Assembly (NCBI GenBank): GCA_016296065.1
Contig: JAEDKA010000001.1
Location: 186,001 to 250,000, forward strand
Length of the DNA stretch: 64,000 bases
Direction of reading: 5' to 3'
From: Kiritimatiellia bacterium
Lineage (GTDB): Bacteria > Verrucomicrobiota > Kiritimatiellia > RFP12 > UBA1067
Below, in pieces: positions 1 to 8,198 of the stretch. The position numbers and the translations under genes are program-made. The notes under the pieces were generated by a model. It made no database searches. It was given only the letters and a program-made list of their open reading frames with translations, and had not been told where the DNA came from. The first letter of the stretch is position 1; each line of letters opens with the position of its first letter.

Positions 1-485
1 TCGGGAAGGTCCGAGAGATGTATCCAGGGCTCACGCTCATGCAGACGGAACAGGAATGCGGCGACGGACGCAACGACTGGAATCATGCGCGCCACTCGTG
101 GGAGCTGATGAGGCACTACTTCCGCTGCGGCGTCTCGTACTACTGCTACTGGAACCTCTCGCTCGTCGACAACGCGATGAGTCGCTGGGGTTGGAGGCAG
201 AACTCGCTCGTAAGCGTCGTGCCGGCAGAGCGCTCCTTCACGTGGAACGTCGAGTATCACGTGCTCAAGCAGCTGAGCCACTACGTGAAGCGCGGCGCGC
301 GTCGGCTGAAGACGGCGGAAGGCGACTGGCTCGCGTTTGCGAATCCCGACGGATCTGTCGTCGTTGCGTTCGGGAACGCGGGTCCCGCGCGCAAGGCTAC
401 GGTTGCAGTCGGAGAAAAGTCGTGGACGGTTACGCTTCCGGCCGATTCCGTCTCGACGCTCCTGCTGCCGTCTAGCGAGCGGTGA
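1..485 (+). CDS. GH30-family glycoside hydrolase, C-terminal part
   Basis: The open frame enters from the left edge (first whole codon at base 3) and stops at 485, so the N-terminal catalytic half is outside the window. The visible part carries the GH30 hallmark QTEQECG, whose first Glu is in the position of the family's catalytic nucleophile, then YYCYWNLSL and WGWRQNSL, typical of glucosylceramidase-like GH30 barrels. It ends with the beta-sandwich tail (HVLKQLSHYVKRGARRL followed by short beta strands) that GH30 enzymes pack against the barrel. The likely role is hydrolysis of beta-linked glycans or glycosides outside the cytoplasm; the substrate cannot be read from this part. A short GC-rich hairpin (497-509) follows the stop. 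Confidence 0.85.
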   Translation, partial: GKVREMYPGLTLMQTEQECGDGRNDWNHARHSWELMRHYFRCGVSYYCYWNLSLVDNAMSRWGWRQNSLVSVVPAERSFTWNVEYHVLKQLSHYVKRGARRLKTAEGDWLAFANPDGSVVVAFGNAGPARKATVAVGEKSWTVTLPADSVSTLLLPSSER

Positions 486-584
486 TATCATGCGGATGCC
501 GAGCCTCGGCTGACCTTGTCGGATTTGCAGTGCCCGTTGGGTGCCGCATCGGCCGCCGGAGTTCCCATTTTCCGCCGTTCAGGG

Positions 585-643
585 ACAAATTACAATTATT
601 TTAACTTACCCCCTTGCGCGGTTGGCACGGAATTTGCTATAAT
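585..643 (+). promoter_or_regulatory. sigma-70 promoter of the alpha ribosomal operon with UP-like A/T tract
   Basis: TTGCGC (614-619) and TATAAT (638-643) are separated by 18 bases, and the -10 carries the TG extension (635-636). An A/T-rich block at 585-607 lies just upstream of the -35, where an UP element would bind the alpha-subunit C-terminal domain. The same CCCCCTTGCGCG -35 context recurs before rpmE. The rpmJ ATG is at 681. Confidence 0.8.
622..638 (+). promoter_or_regulatory. perfect sigma-54 (-24/-12) consensus upstream of rpmJ
   Basis: TTGGCACG at 622-629, four bases, then TTGCT at 634-638 match the RpoN consensus YTGGCACG-N4-TTGCW at every defined position, with GG and GC dinucleotides exactly 10 bases apart. 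The site overlaps the sigma-70 promoter: its -12 element shares bases with the extended -10. rpoN itself lies at 48980-50404. No enhancer-binding protein is seen in the window, so use in vivo is unproven. Confidence 0.6.
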
Positions 644-680
644 ATCCGCTCATTCGACCACTCAAAAGAGTAAAAAACAC

Positions 681-794
681 ATGAAAGTACGTAGTTCCGT
701 TCGTCGCATTTGCGAGAACTGCCGCATCGTCCGCCGCAAGGGCGTGGTGCGCGTGATCTGCACAAACCCGCGCCACAAGCAGCGCCAGGGATAA
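681..794 (+). CDS. rpmJ: 50S ribosomal protein L36
   Basis: This 37-residue protein begins MKVRSSV and keeps the zinc ribbon of bL36: CENC, then CTNPRH. The ATG at 681 gives the exact family length; the open frame extends further upstream but that part is non-coding leader. It is the first gene of the alpha operon here, directly after the promoters at 614-643; infA and secY, which often precede it, are not next to it. The Cys-containing form indicates a zinc-dependent L36. Confidence 0.97.
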   Translation: MKVRSSVRRICENCRIVRRKGVVRVICTNPRHKQRQG

Positions 795-813
795 GAAAGA
801 GGTAAACAAAACT

Positions 814-1194
814 ATGCCTAGACTGATGGGTGTGGATATTCCGGGCAAGAAGCACATTCGCTTCGCGCTCCGCTATATTCACGGAATTGGGCCGAAGCGC
901 GCCGATGACGTGCTTGCGGCGGTGAACGTCGACCCGATGAAGAAGGCCGACGACGTTACTCAGGACGAGATCCACGCGATCACGACTTTCATCCAGGACC
1001 ACTACCGTGTCGAGGGTGATCTCCGCCGCGAGGTTTCGCAGAACATCCGCCGTCTGATCCAGATCGGTTCTTATCGCGGAACACGTCACAAGAAGGGGCT
1101 TCCCGTGCGCGGCCAGCGCACCAAGACGAACGCTCGCACCCGCAAGGGCGGCAAGCGCGTCTCGATCGCGATGCCCAAGCAGGCCGGCCGGTAA
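814..1194 (+). CDS. rpsM: 30S ribosomal protein S13
   Basis: This 126-residue protein has the full uS13 pattern: N-terminal GVDIPGKKHI, the helix-turn HGIGPKRADDVL, and a C-terminal basic tail SYRGTRHKKGLPVRGQRTKTNARTRKG that contacts 16S rRNA in the head of the small subunit. It starts 19 bases after rpmJ with GAAAGAGGT as ribosome-binding site and lies in the usual order before rpsK. Confidence 0.98.
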   Translation: MPRLMGVDIPGKKHIRFALRYIHGIGPKRADDVLAAVNVDPMKKADDVTQDEIHAITTFIQDHYRVEGDLRREVSQNIRRLIQIGSYRGTRHKKGLPVRGQRTKTNARTRKGGKRVSIAMPKQAGR

Positions 1195-1208
1195 GGGGGT
1201 AACTTAAG

Positions 1209-1667
1209 ATGGCAGAAGAAATCAAGAAGGAAGCCGCTCCGGCCGAGGCACCCGTCTCCGCTCCTGCGGCCGAGGGCGCCGAGGGCGATGCTGTCGCCAA
1301 GGCGAAGAAGAGCGGCAAGTCGATTCCCGCTGGAATCGCGTTCATCCGCTCCACTTTCAACAACACTCAGGTCTCCATCGCCGATGCGCGCGGCGGCGTG
1401 ATCTCGTGGAGCTCGGCCGGCAAGGCGGGCTTCAAGGGCAGCCGTAAGTCCACGGCGTTTGCCGCGACGATGGTCGCGCAGGACGCCGCCAGGGTCGCGG
1501 TCGCGAAGGGCATGCACGAGTGCGAAGTCAGGATGCAGGGCGCAGGAGCCGGCCGCGAGAGCGCGGTCCGCGCGATCCAGGCGGCTGGCATTCGCGTCAC
1601 TCAGATCACGGACACCACGCCGGTTCCGCACAACGGCTGCCGTGCCCGCAAGCGCAGGAGGGTCTAA
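1209..1667 (+). CDS. rpsK: 30S ribosomal protein S11
   Basis: The uS11 core begins near residue 35 (IAFIRSTFNNTQVSIADARGGVISWSS) and ends with the conserved tail DTTPVPHNGCRARKRRRV. At 152 residues it is longer than the usual 125-130 because of an N-terminal Ala/Glu/Lys-rich extension of roughly 30 residues that looks disordered. The platform protein S11 binds the 16S central domain. It is 14 bases after rpsM and 2 bases before rpsD. Confidence 0.98.
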   Translation: MAEEIKKEAAPAEAPVSAPAAEGAEGDAVAKAKKSGKSIPAGIAFIRSTFNNTQVSIADARGGVISWSSAGKAGFKGSRKSTAFAATMVAQDAARVAVAKGMHECEVRMQGAGAGRESAVRAIQAAGIRVTQITDTTPVPHNGCRARKRRRV

Positions 1668-1669
1668 TC

Positions 1670-2281
1670 ATGGGTCGTTACACAGGTCCTAAGAGCAAGG
1701 TTTCGCGTCGCTTCGGCGAGGCGGTATTCGGTCCGGACAAGGTGCTCGAGAAGCGCACCAATCCGCCCGGGCAGCATGGTCCCAACAAGCGTCGCGGCAA
1801 GAAGATGTCCGAATACGGCATCCAGCTCCGCGAGAAGCAGAAGGCGAAGGCCATCTACGGCATGCGCGAGAAGCAGTTCCGTCTCTTCTTCGACCGTTCG
1901 AAGGCGAAGGAAGGCGTTACCGGCGACGTCATGCTCGCGATGTGCGAGTGCCGTCTCGACAACATCGTCTACCGTCTCGGCCTTGCGCCGTCCCGTGCAG
2001 GCGCCCGTCAGCTCGTCACGCACCGCCACGTCACCCTCAACGGCAAGGTCTGCAACGTTCCGAGCGCGATCGTCCGTCCGGGCGACGTCGTCTCGATGCG
2101 CGAGAAGGACCGCGGCATGATCGCCGTGATCGACTCGCTCGAGCGTCAGAAGACCGCGCTGGTCGACTGGCTCAGCTGGGATGCTCCCACGATGCAGGGC
2201 ACGCTTCTTTCCGTTCCCGAGCGCTCGCAGATACCCGAGAACCTCGAGATGCAGCTCATCGTCGAATTCTTCTCGCGTTAA
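1670..2281 (+). CDS. rpsD: 30S ribosomal protein S4
   Basis: The chosen ATG (1670) gives 203 residues starting MGRYTGPKSKVSRRFGE, with AGGAGGG (1656-1662, inside the end of rpsK) as ribosome-binding site. An earlier in-frame start would read through rpsK and is rejected. The S4 RNA-binding motif is clear (CRLDNIVYRLGLAPSRAGARQLVTHRH). S4 is a primary 16S binder and, in many bacteria, the translational repressor of this operon; whether that holds here cannot be seen. Confidence 0.98.
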   Translation: MGRYTGPKSKVSRRFGEAVFGPDKVLEKRTNPPGQHGPNKRRGKKMSEYGIQLREKQKAKAIYGMREKQFRLFFDRSKAKEGVTGDVMLAMCECRLDNIVYRLGLAPSRAGARQLVTHRHVTLNGKVCNVPSAIVRPGDVVSMREKDRGMIAVIDSLERQKTALVDWLSWDAPTMQGTLLSVPERSQIPENLEMQLIVEFFSR

Positions 2282-2315
2282 CAGTCAGTACAGCCTTTCA
2301 AAAGGGAGGTAAAAC

Positions 2316-3314
2316 ATGCCAATCCGTTTGAGCCGTTTCGAAATGCCCAAGGGCGTCCAGAAGGACGAATCCACCGCAACCGCGACATACACGCGGTTCA
2401 CGGCGGAGCCTTTCGAGATCGGCTACGCCCGCACGATCGGCAACTCTCTGAGGCGCGTCCTTCTCTCGTCCATCGAGGGCGCCGCGATATGCGCGGTGAA
2501 GATCAAGGGCGTAAGCCACGAGTTCTGCACGATCAAGGGCTGTGCGGAGGATGTCACCGACATCATCCTCAACCTGAAGCGTGTGCAAATCAAGACCTAC
2601 TCCCGCGATCCGCAGACGATCACCCTCAAGGCCAAGGGGCCCTGCACGGTGACCGCCGGCGACTTTGCCGCCGAGAACAACGTCCAGGTGCTGAATCCCC
2701 GCCAGGAGATCTGCACCCTCGACGTCGACGGCACGCTGGAGATGGAGTGCGACGTCCGCACCGGCCGCGGCTTCTGCCTCGCAGAGGGGAACAAGAAGCC
2801 CGACCAGGAGATCGGCAAGATCGCCATCGACTCGATCTTCTCGCCCGTAACGCGCGTCAACTTCCTTGTCGAGAACACCCGTGTCGGTCAGCGCACCGAC
2901 TACGAGAAGCTCGTTCTCGACATCTGGACCGACGGCCGCATCGAGCCTGAAGACGCCCTCAAGACCGCGGGCGCTGTCCTCCGCCGCCACCTCGACGTGT
3001 TCGTCGACTACGCAGGCGAGGAGACGCTCGAGTTCGAGGACACCGAGAAGAAGGATGCCGACGAGCGCGAGCGCCTCAGGAAGCTGCTCAACATGTCCGT
3101 CAACGAGATCGAGCTTTCCGTCCGCGCGGCGAACTGCCTCAACAACGCGAACATCTCGACCGTCGGCGAGCTTGCCTCGAAGACGGAGGCCGACATGCTC
3201 AAGTACCGCAACTTCGGCAAGAAGTCGCTTACCGAGATCAAGGCGAAGCTCGTCCAGCTGGGTCTGAGCCTCGGCTACAAGTTCGACGCCGATCTGCTCG
3301 AGAGCAAGAAGTAA
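2316..3314 (+). CDS. rpoA: DNA-directed RNA polymerase alpha subunit
   Basis: The 332-residue protein has the assembly domain (residues about 1-235, with RTIGNSLRRVLLSSIEGAAI) and the C-terminal domain (about 255-332) with helix-hairpin-helix signatures SVRAANCLNNANI and RNFGKKSLTEIKAKL, which bind UP elements and activators. An AAAGGGAGGT ribosome-binding site lies upstream. Its place between rpsD and rplQ is the standard alpha-operon position. Confidence 0.98.
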   Translation: MPIRLSRFEMPKGVQKDESTATATYTRFTAEPFEIGYARTIGNSLRRVLLSSIEGAAICAVKIKGVSHEFCTIKGCAEDVTDIILNLKRVQIKTYSRDPQTITLKAKGPCTVTAGDFAAENNVQVLNPRQEICTLDVDGTLEMECDVRTGRGFCLAEGNKKPDQEIGKIAIDSIFSPVTRVNFLVENTRVGQRTDYEKLVLDIWTDGRIEPEDALKTAGAVLRRHLDVFVDYAGEETLEFEDTEKKDADERERLRKLLNMSVNEIELSVRAANCLNNANISTVGELASKTEADMLKYRNFGKKSLTEIKAKLVQLGLSLGYKFDADLLESKK

Positions 3315-3362
3315 CAATTGAATGCCCGGTCCGAAGGCGGGCCGGGCGAAGGGTTTAAAACT

Positions 3363-3767
3363 ATGCGTCACCAGAGAGTCATGAAGAAGTTCGGGCGCTC
3401 CATGGAGCATCGCCAGATGCTCATGAAGAGCCTCGTCACCAACCTTATCCTCGCAGAGTCCATCAAGACGACCCTGCCGAAGGCCAAGGAAGCGCGCAAG
3501 GACGCCGACAGGGCAGTCACGATCGCCAAGAGGGGCGATCTCGCGGCCCGTCGTCTCGTCGCCAGCCGCATCCTCGACCCCAAGGCCGTCCAGAAGCTCT
3601 TCGACAAGATCGCCCCCGCGATGAAGGATCGCAAGGGCGGCTACACCCGCATCGTCAAGCTCGGCACCCGCAAGGGCGACGGAGCGGAGACGTGCATCCT
3701 GCAGTGGACCTGCGCAGCGGAACTCTCCGCTCCCGCAGCCGAAGAGCCGGCGAAGGAGGTGAAGTGA
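3363..3767 (+). CDS. rplQ: 50S ribosomal protein L17
   Basis: The start MRHQRVMKKFGRSMEHR at 3363 is the family's invariant N-terminus, so the upstream in-frame start at 3318 is rejected. The 134-residue protein continues with LVTNLILAESIKTTLPKAKEARKDADR and ends with an Ala/Glu/Pro-rich tail of about 15 residues. L17 sits near the peptide exit tunnel. The gene follows rpoA as in most bacteria and its last codons contain the ribosome-binding site of rpsU. Confidence 0.97.
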   Translation: MRHQRVMKKFGRSMEHRQMLMKSLVTNLILAESIKTTLPKAKEARKDADRAVTIAKRGDLAARRLVASRILDPKAVQKLFDKIAPAMKDRKGGYTRIVKLGTRKGDGAETCILQWTCAAELSAPAAEEPAKEVK

Positions 3768-3768
3768 T

Positions 3769-3972
3769 ATGGCAATCGTCCTCAAGCTGAAGAAGGGCGA
3801 GTCCGTCGAGCGCGGCCTCAAGCGCATGAAGAAGATCCTGGACAAGGAGGGTCTGCTCAAGACCATCCGCGACCAGCGCTACTTCGAGAAGCCTTGCGTC
3901 AAGGCCCGCAAGAAATCGCAGCGCGCGCGCATCCGCAACCGCTCGCGCCGCGGACGCATGGAGCTCAACTAA
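3769..3972 (+). CDS. rpsU: 30S ribosomal protein S21
   Basis: The 67-residue basic protein matches bS21: GESVERGLKRMKKILDKEG, then RDQRYFEKP and a basic tail. S21 sits on the platform near the anti-Shine-Dalgarno end of 16S rRNA. It starts one base after the rplQ stop, with a perfect AAGGAGGT (3753-3760). rpsU is normally elsewhere (for example before dnaG), so its place as last gene of the alpha operon is noteworthy. Confidence 0.95.
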   Translation: MAIVLKLKKGESVERGLKRMKKILDKEGLLKTIRDQRYFEKPCVKARKKSQRARIRNRSRRGRMELN

Positions 3973-4000
3973 CAGAGCCTCCGCGCAATCACTAAAGGAA

Positions 4001-4031
4001 CCGGATCCCGTCGGGGTCCGGCTCTTTTTTT
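4001..4031 (+). terminator. intrinsic terminator of the ribosomal operon
   Basis: CCGGATCCC (4001-4009) pairs with GGGGTCCGG (4013-4021), one G-T wobble, a three-base loop, then a run of seven T (4025-4031). A weaker C-run/G-run hairpin with a second T-rich tail (4039-4066) follows and may act as a backup. Confidence 0.9.
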
Positions 4032-4072
4032 GCCCCCGCCCCCCCTGAAGGTGGGGGTTTCTTTTTCACGCC

Positions 4073-4092
4073 CCTGCTGGTAGAATAGCAGG
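4073..4092 (+). promoter_or_regulatory. promoter of the first CotH/LTD gene inside an inverted repeat
   Basis: An extended -10 (TGG then TAGAAT, 4078-4086) is flanked by CCTGCT (4073-4078) and AGCAGG (4087-4092), so the -10 lies in the loop of a small palindrome that could be an operator. The second CotH/LTD gene (34340) also uses TAGAAT instead of TATAAT. Confidence 0.5.
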
Positions 4093-4111
4093 TGTGAAAA
4101 GGGGAGCTCTC

Positions 4112-7100
4112 ATGAATAGACCTGCATCAGCTTTGCTTGCGCTGTCCGCGCTTGCATTTTCCTTCGTTGCGTCCGCCGACGTGCGGGTGAACGAAATTAT
4201 GGCCAGCAACAAGAAGACAATCGCAAATTCTGCGGGCGTCTATGCGGACTGGGTGGAGCTCTACAATTCCGGCTCCGAGGCGGTCGACGTCTCCGGCTGG
4301 AGACTCTGCGACAGCACGACGAAGGCGTGGAGCAAGTGGCACGCGCTCCCCGAGGGGACGGTGATCCCCGCAAACGGATACCTTCTCGTCTGGGCGGACG
4401 ACGTCGACGGAATGGTCGGCGGTGAGATCCACGTCGCAATCGGCTTCTCCGCCTCGGGGGAGGAAGTTGCCCTTGCACGCGCCGAAGGCGACATCGTGTC
4501 GAGCTTCGCGTTCCCGCAGCAGACGAGCGACATCTCGTACGGATATGACGCCGGCGGGAATCTCGTCTTCTTCGAAACACCGACGCCCGGCGCCGCGAAC
4601 GGCGCGGCAAGCGTAGGCGTGACGCCCGCCATCCGCTTCAGCGAGCGGCACGGATTCAAAAACGAGCCGTTCACGCTTTCGCTCGAGCCGGAGGCTCCCA
4701 CGTTGAAGCAGATATACTACACGCTCGACGGCTCCTCGCCGGTCGACAGCGCGACACGCTTGGAATACACGGGTCCTCTTTCCGTCTCCAAGACGACGAT
4801 CATCCGCGCCGCCGCGCCTGATCCCGACGCCACCCGCGTCGAGGTCTCGACCGCGACGTACATCTTCCTCGCCCAGGTCATCGCGCAGGGACAGTCCCAG
4901 CACGGCGTCGCCAACTTTCCGGATGAGTCCCAGATCGCGCCGATCATCGACGGCGAGGGCAACAGTGGATTTCAGCAGTGGCTCTGGTACGGAATGGAGC
5001 AGAGCATCGTGAACGGAGCAGATTCCGCGCGCGTCATCCAGGGGTTCATGGACATCCCGACGCTTTCCATCGTGACGGACTCCACCAACCTCTTTGACCG
5101 CGAGACAGGAATCTACGTCAACGCGCAGGCGACGAAGACGGTCCAGCCGTGGGAGGACAGCCGCAAGTGGGAGCGTCCGGCGAATCTCGAGATGATCGAC
5201 CCGAGCGGAGATCCCGCGAAGGAGTTCTCCGTTCCTCTCGGACTACGCCTGCGCGGTCACTACAGCCGCAGCATGTACTTTCCGAAGCACTCGTTCCGCT
5301 GCTTTATGCGCAAGGAGTACGGAATGTCAAAGCTCAAGTTCCCGCTGCTCGGCGACGAGCGCGCGGAGTTCGAGAAGTTCGACATCCGCTCCGACCAGAA
5401 CCACGCGTGGCCGAGCGAAATCGGCAACCAGTTCGACCAGCCGCAGAACTGGACTGGGGTGAACGACATCTTCGCGCGGGACCTCCAGCGTGCGGCAGGA
5501 CGTCCCGCGACATGCGGCGACTACTGCCACCTCTTCGTCAACGGACAGTACTGGGGACTCTACCAGACTCAGGAGCGGCTTGACGCGGACTTCCTCGCGC
5601 AGCGCATCGGCGGTCAGGAGGACGAATGGAACGCGATCAAGTCCGACACGGACGGCGGGCTCGAGGCTGCAGACGGCACGACAGCCCCCTGGGAGGCTCT
5701 GCGCGAAATCACCGTCAACGAGGGATTCGGCGCGTCGCATCCGAACAACTACAACCGCGTGCGAGGACTCGACTCCAACGGACTACGCGACGAAAGCCTT
5801 CCCGTCTACGTCGACGTCAAGAACCTCGCCGACTTCGTCATTCTTGCCCACTGGTCTGCCGATGCGGACTCTCCCGTAAACCCCTTGATATGCGCCGTGA
5901 ACAACCTCAGGATGGGATTCAGAAACGGAGTGAACGGCGACGGGTTCAAGTTCTTCCGGCATGACAACGAACACAATCTCTACCAGACGTTCCAGAACTT
6001 CAACATGGGCGATGCGATAAATGCGCAGCTCCGCAGCAAGTGGCTTGAGGGCCCGAATGTCAATCCGCTTCTTTGGGGCACTCCGAGGAACGACGAGGGG
6101 ATTGACTTCGGTGACCAAGACCGCAGTGGCGTAGGAAATTTCTCCAACGATCCCCAGAGCTTCAATCCCTTCATGCTCCACTACAGGCTGGAGGAGAACT
6201 CCGACTACAAGGTCGCATTCGCCGACCGCGTAAAGCGCCTCTGCTTCGGAAAGGGCGCTCTCACACCCGCGAAGGCGGATGCCCTGTACCGCGCGCGCAT
6301 GGCGCAGATCGACAACGCGATAGTCTGTGAATCCGCGCGCTGGGGATGGTACGACAGGCCAGCCTACTGGGGCGGATCAAACCACTTCACTCGTGACACG
6401 TGGGCGAGCGCCTGCAACCGCGTCCTCAGTGACTTCATTCCGTACCGCACGGCGAAGCTCGTGCAGCACTACCGCAACATCGGATGGTATCCGTCCTTCG
6501 ACGCGCCCGAGGCGTCGCAGACGGAAGGAACACTCAACGTCGGTGAGAAGCTCTACTTTACAGCTGCGAAGCAGGTCTACTACACGACGGACGGGTCCGA
6601 TCCGCGCGCATCAGGGGGCGCAATATCGTCGAAGGCACACGCCTACACTTCGGGCGGAATAGCTCCCACGACGCCGGTCGTCACAGTTTTCGCCCGCGCC
6701 TATGACTCCGCGACGGGCGAGTGGAGCGCGAAGACGGAGGTCGAGCTGAATGCGGAAATCGTCGGTGAGCTTTCCGAAGGAGACCTAGGCGAAAACCTGC
6801 GCGTTCTCGAGGTGCTGTCCTGCACGGCGGATGCGGAGCAGACAGGCAACGCGGACGACGAGCGCATCGTGATCACGAACATCTCCGCTTCCGTAACGCT
6901 CAACCTTGCTGGCGTGCGCATAACGAGCGCCAAGACCGGGAAGGGCGAACTCTCGCTCGACCTGACGCTCGCCTCCGGCACGCTCGCGCCGAACTCTGCG
7001 CTCGTTCTCACGAAGGGCGCGAACTGGCCAAGCCAGTACATAACGAACGGCGACATAGACATCAGGCTACTCGACAGCGAGGGTCTCGTCATCCAGACCT

Positions 7101-8122
7101 GCCACATCGAGGACTCCTGGCTCGGCGGCGCGGCTGATGGAACCGGCAATGCGTATGTCGCCGTTTCCTTCGACCGCGTGGTAGACACCGAGTCCGAATG
7201 GACGTGTGAAGATGCTGTTAGCGAAGGCGGCGACGATCCCGGTCCTCAGCCGTCCACCGGCGATGCGGCAGTGACACTGAACGGGAAGCTGACAGTGAGC
7301 AACTACGTACTTGGTTCATACTGGTACGATGGCGGCGATCACTGGGAGTCCGATCCCAACGCGACGTCTGTGGTGACTGCTCGTGCGAGGGTGGCTGATG
7401 GACATTATGTGACTGCTGGCGGAATGTCGACCACTGTTTCTGACCGTGAAGTACTTTCTGGCTATAAGGTCTATTCGCAAGGAGATTTTCCTGCGGAGTT
7501 CAATCTGTATCCTGCAGGAGCGAACCCAGAGGGAAATGCCTGGTCGAACAACCATTACTACAGGATTTCTGGCACGATCGCAGTGAGTGCCGTCGGAAAG
7601 GTCTCGTTCTGTGTTGGAACTGGCGGTGTCAATGATTCCGACATGGATGTGCTCGTAACGATTTCAAATGGAAACAGGTCGTATACGATTGGAAGCTCCG
7701 ACAGAACAGGGTCTGACGTGCGCATACTTAAGACCATCGATTTCGCGGAATCCGGAAATTATGCACTGGTAGTCGAGCAATACTACGGCAGCAGCCATAA
7801 CGGAAACGGATGCATCGAGCTTTCGACCGCTTCTGGCGAAGTAACGCAATTCTCCACGAGCGCGTTCACACTCCTTGGTGTCGTCTCTGCTGCGGCCGAG
7901 CCGAACATCAGCGGCATTTCGCTTGACGGCGGGAAGGTCGTGGTTTCGATCGACAACGCCAAGGCGGGCGTGCGATACGGCTACAAGTTCGCCGAACGGC
8001 TCCAGGATGTCGACAAGGCTGAGGTCATATGGCTTGACGGCGCGGCGGCTGCGGACGGCGTGCTCACGCTCGACATCGACCGCACGACACCGTCCGGCTT
8101 CTTCCGCCTCGTCGCCGAATAG
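4112..8122 (+). CDS. secreted CotH-kinase / lamin-tail-domain protein
   Basis: This 1336-residue protein has a signal peptide (residues 1-22, ending SFVASA). Order of domains: lamin-tail domain (about 23-150, with VNEIMASNKKT and DWVELYN), a beta-hexosaminidase C-terminal-type module (about 185-250, YYTLDGSSP), a CotH domain (about 315-760, with LRLRGHYSRSMYFPKHSFR and LFVNGQYWGLYQTQER), a second YYTTDGSDP module, a degenerate lamin-tail-like module, and a C-terminal beta-rich region. CotH proteins are atypical protein kinases of spore coats and surface proteins; activity here is inferred. Start ATG 4112 is preferred over GTG 4094, because the latter would lie at the predicted transcription start and the signal peptide fits the ATG with AGGGGA before it. 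Bases about 7260-7860 are visibly less GC-rich than the rest, suggesting an added module. Confidence 0.85.
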   Translation: MNRPASALLALSALAFSFVASADVRVNEIMASNKKTIANSAGVYADWVELYNSGSEAVDVSGWRLCDSTTKAWSKWHALPEGTVIPANGYLLVWADDVDGMVGGEIHVAIGFSASGEEVALARAEGDIVSSFAFPQQTSDISYGYDAGGNLVFFETPTPGAANGAASVGVTPAIRFSERHGFKNEPFTLSLEPEAPTLKQIYYTLDGSSPVDSATRLEYTGPLSVSKTTIIRAAAPDPDATRVEVSTATYIFLAQVIAQGQSQHGVANFPDESQIAPIIDGEGNSGFQQWLWYGMEQSIVNGADSARVIQGFMDIPTLSIVTDSTNLFDRETGIYVNAQATKTVQPWEDSRKWERPANLEMIDPSGDPAKEFSVPLGLRLRGHYSRSMYFPKHSFRCFMRKEYGMSKLKFPLLGDERAEFEKFDIRSDQNHAWPSEIGNQFDQPQNWTGVNDIFARDLQRAAGRPATCGDYCHLFVNGQYWGLYQTQERLDADFLAQRIGGQEDEWNAIKSDTDGGLEAADGTTAPWEALREITVNEGFGASHPNNYNRVRGLDSNGLRDESLPVYVDVKNLADFVILAHWSADADSPVNPLICAVNNLRMGFRNGVNGDGFKFFRHDNEHNLYQTFQNFNMGDAINAQLRSKWLEGPNVNPLLWGTPRNDEGIDFGDQDRSGVGNFSNDPQSFNPFMLHYRLEENSDYKVAFADRVKRLCFGKGALTPAKADALYRARMAQIDNAIVCESARWGWYDRPAYWGGSNHFTRDTWASACNRVLSDFIPYRTAKLVQHYRNIGWYPSFDAPEASQTEGTLNVGEKLYFTAAKQVYYTTDGSDPRASGGAISSKAHAYTSGGIAPTTPVVTVFARAYDSATGEWSAKTEVELNAEIVGELSEGDLGENLRVLEVLSCTADAEQTGNADDERIVITNISASVTLNLAGVRITSAKTGKGELSLDLTLASGTLAPNSALVLTKGANWPSQYITNGDIDIRLLDSEGLVIQTCHIEDSWLGGAADGTGNAYVAVSFDRVVDTESEWTCEDAVSEGGDDPGPQPSTGDAAVTLNGKLTVSNYVLGSYWYDGGDHWESDPNATSVVTARARVADGHYVTAGGMSTTVSDREVLSGYKVYSQGDFPAEFNLYPAGANPEGNAWSNNHYYRISGTIAVSAVGKVSFCVGTGGVNDSDMDVLVTISNGNRSYTIGSSDRTGSDVRILKTIDFAESGNYALVVEQYYGSSHNGNGCIELSTASGEVTQFSTSAFTLLGVVSAAAEPNISGISLDGGKVVVSIDNAKAGVRYGYKFAERLQDVDKAEVIWLDGAAAADGVLTLDIDRTTPSGFFRLVAE

Positions 8123-8155
8123 CCACGCGATTCGCCCCACATTGAGTACAGAATT

Positions 8156-8164
8156 TGATATAAT
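8156..8164 (+). promoter_or_regulatory. extended -10 promoter of the sialate esterase gene
   Basis: TGATATAAT with three T before it; no convincing -35. The ATG is 35 bases downstream, with AAAAGGGGAT as ribosome-binding site. Confidence 0.7.
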
Positions 8165-8198
8165 TCTTGCATTCTAAAAAAACACAAAAGGGGATACG

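Noticed and set aside
2298..3866. Long open frame on the minus strand opposite rpoA-rplQ
   Set aside because: It is a codon-bias shadow of highly GC-rich coding sequence; no family signature, and the plus strand carries certain genes.
4094..4111. GTG start for the first CotH protein
   Set aside because: It falls at the predicted transcription start; the ATG at 4112 has a ribosome-binding site and begins a normal signal peptide.
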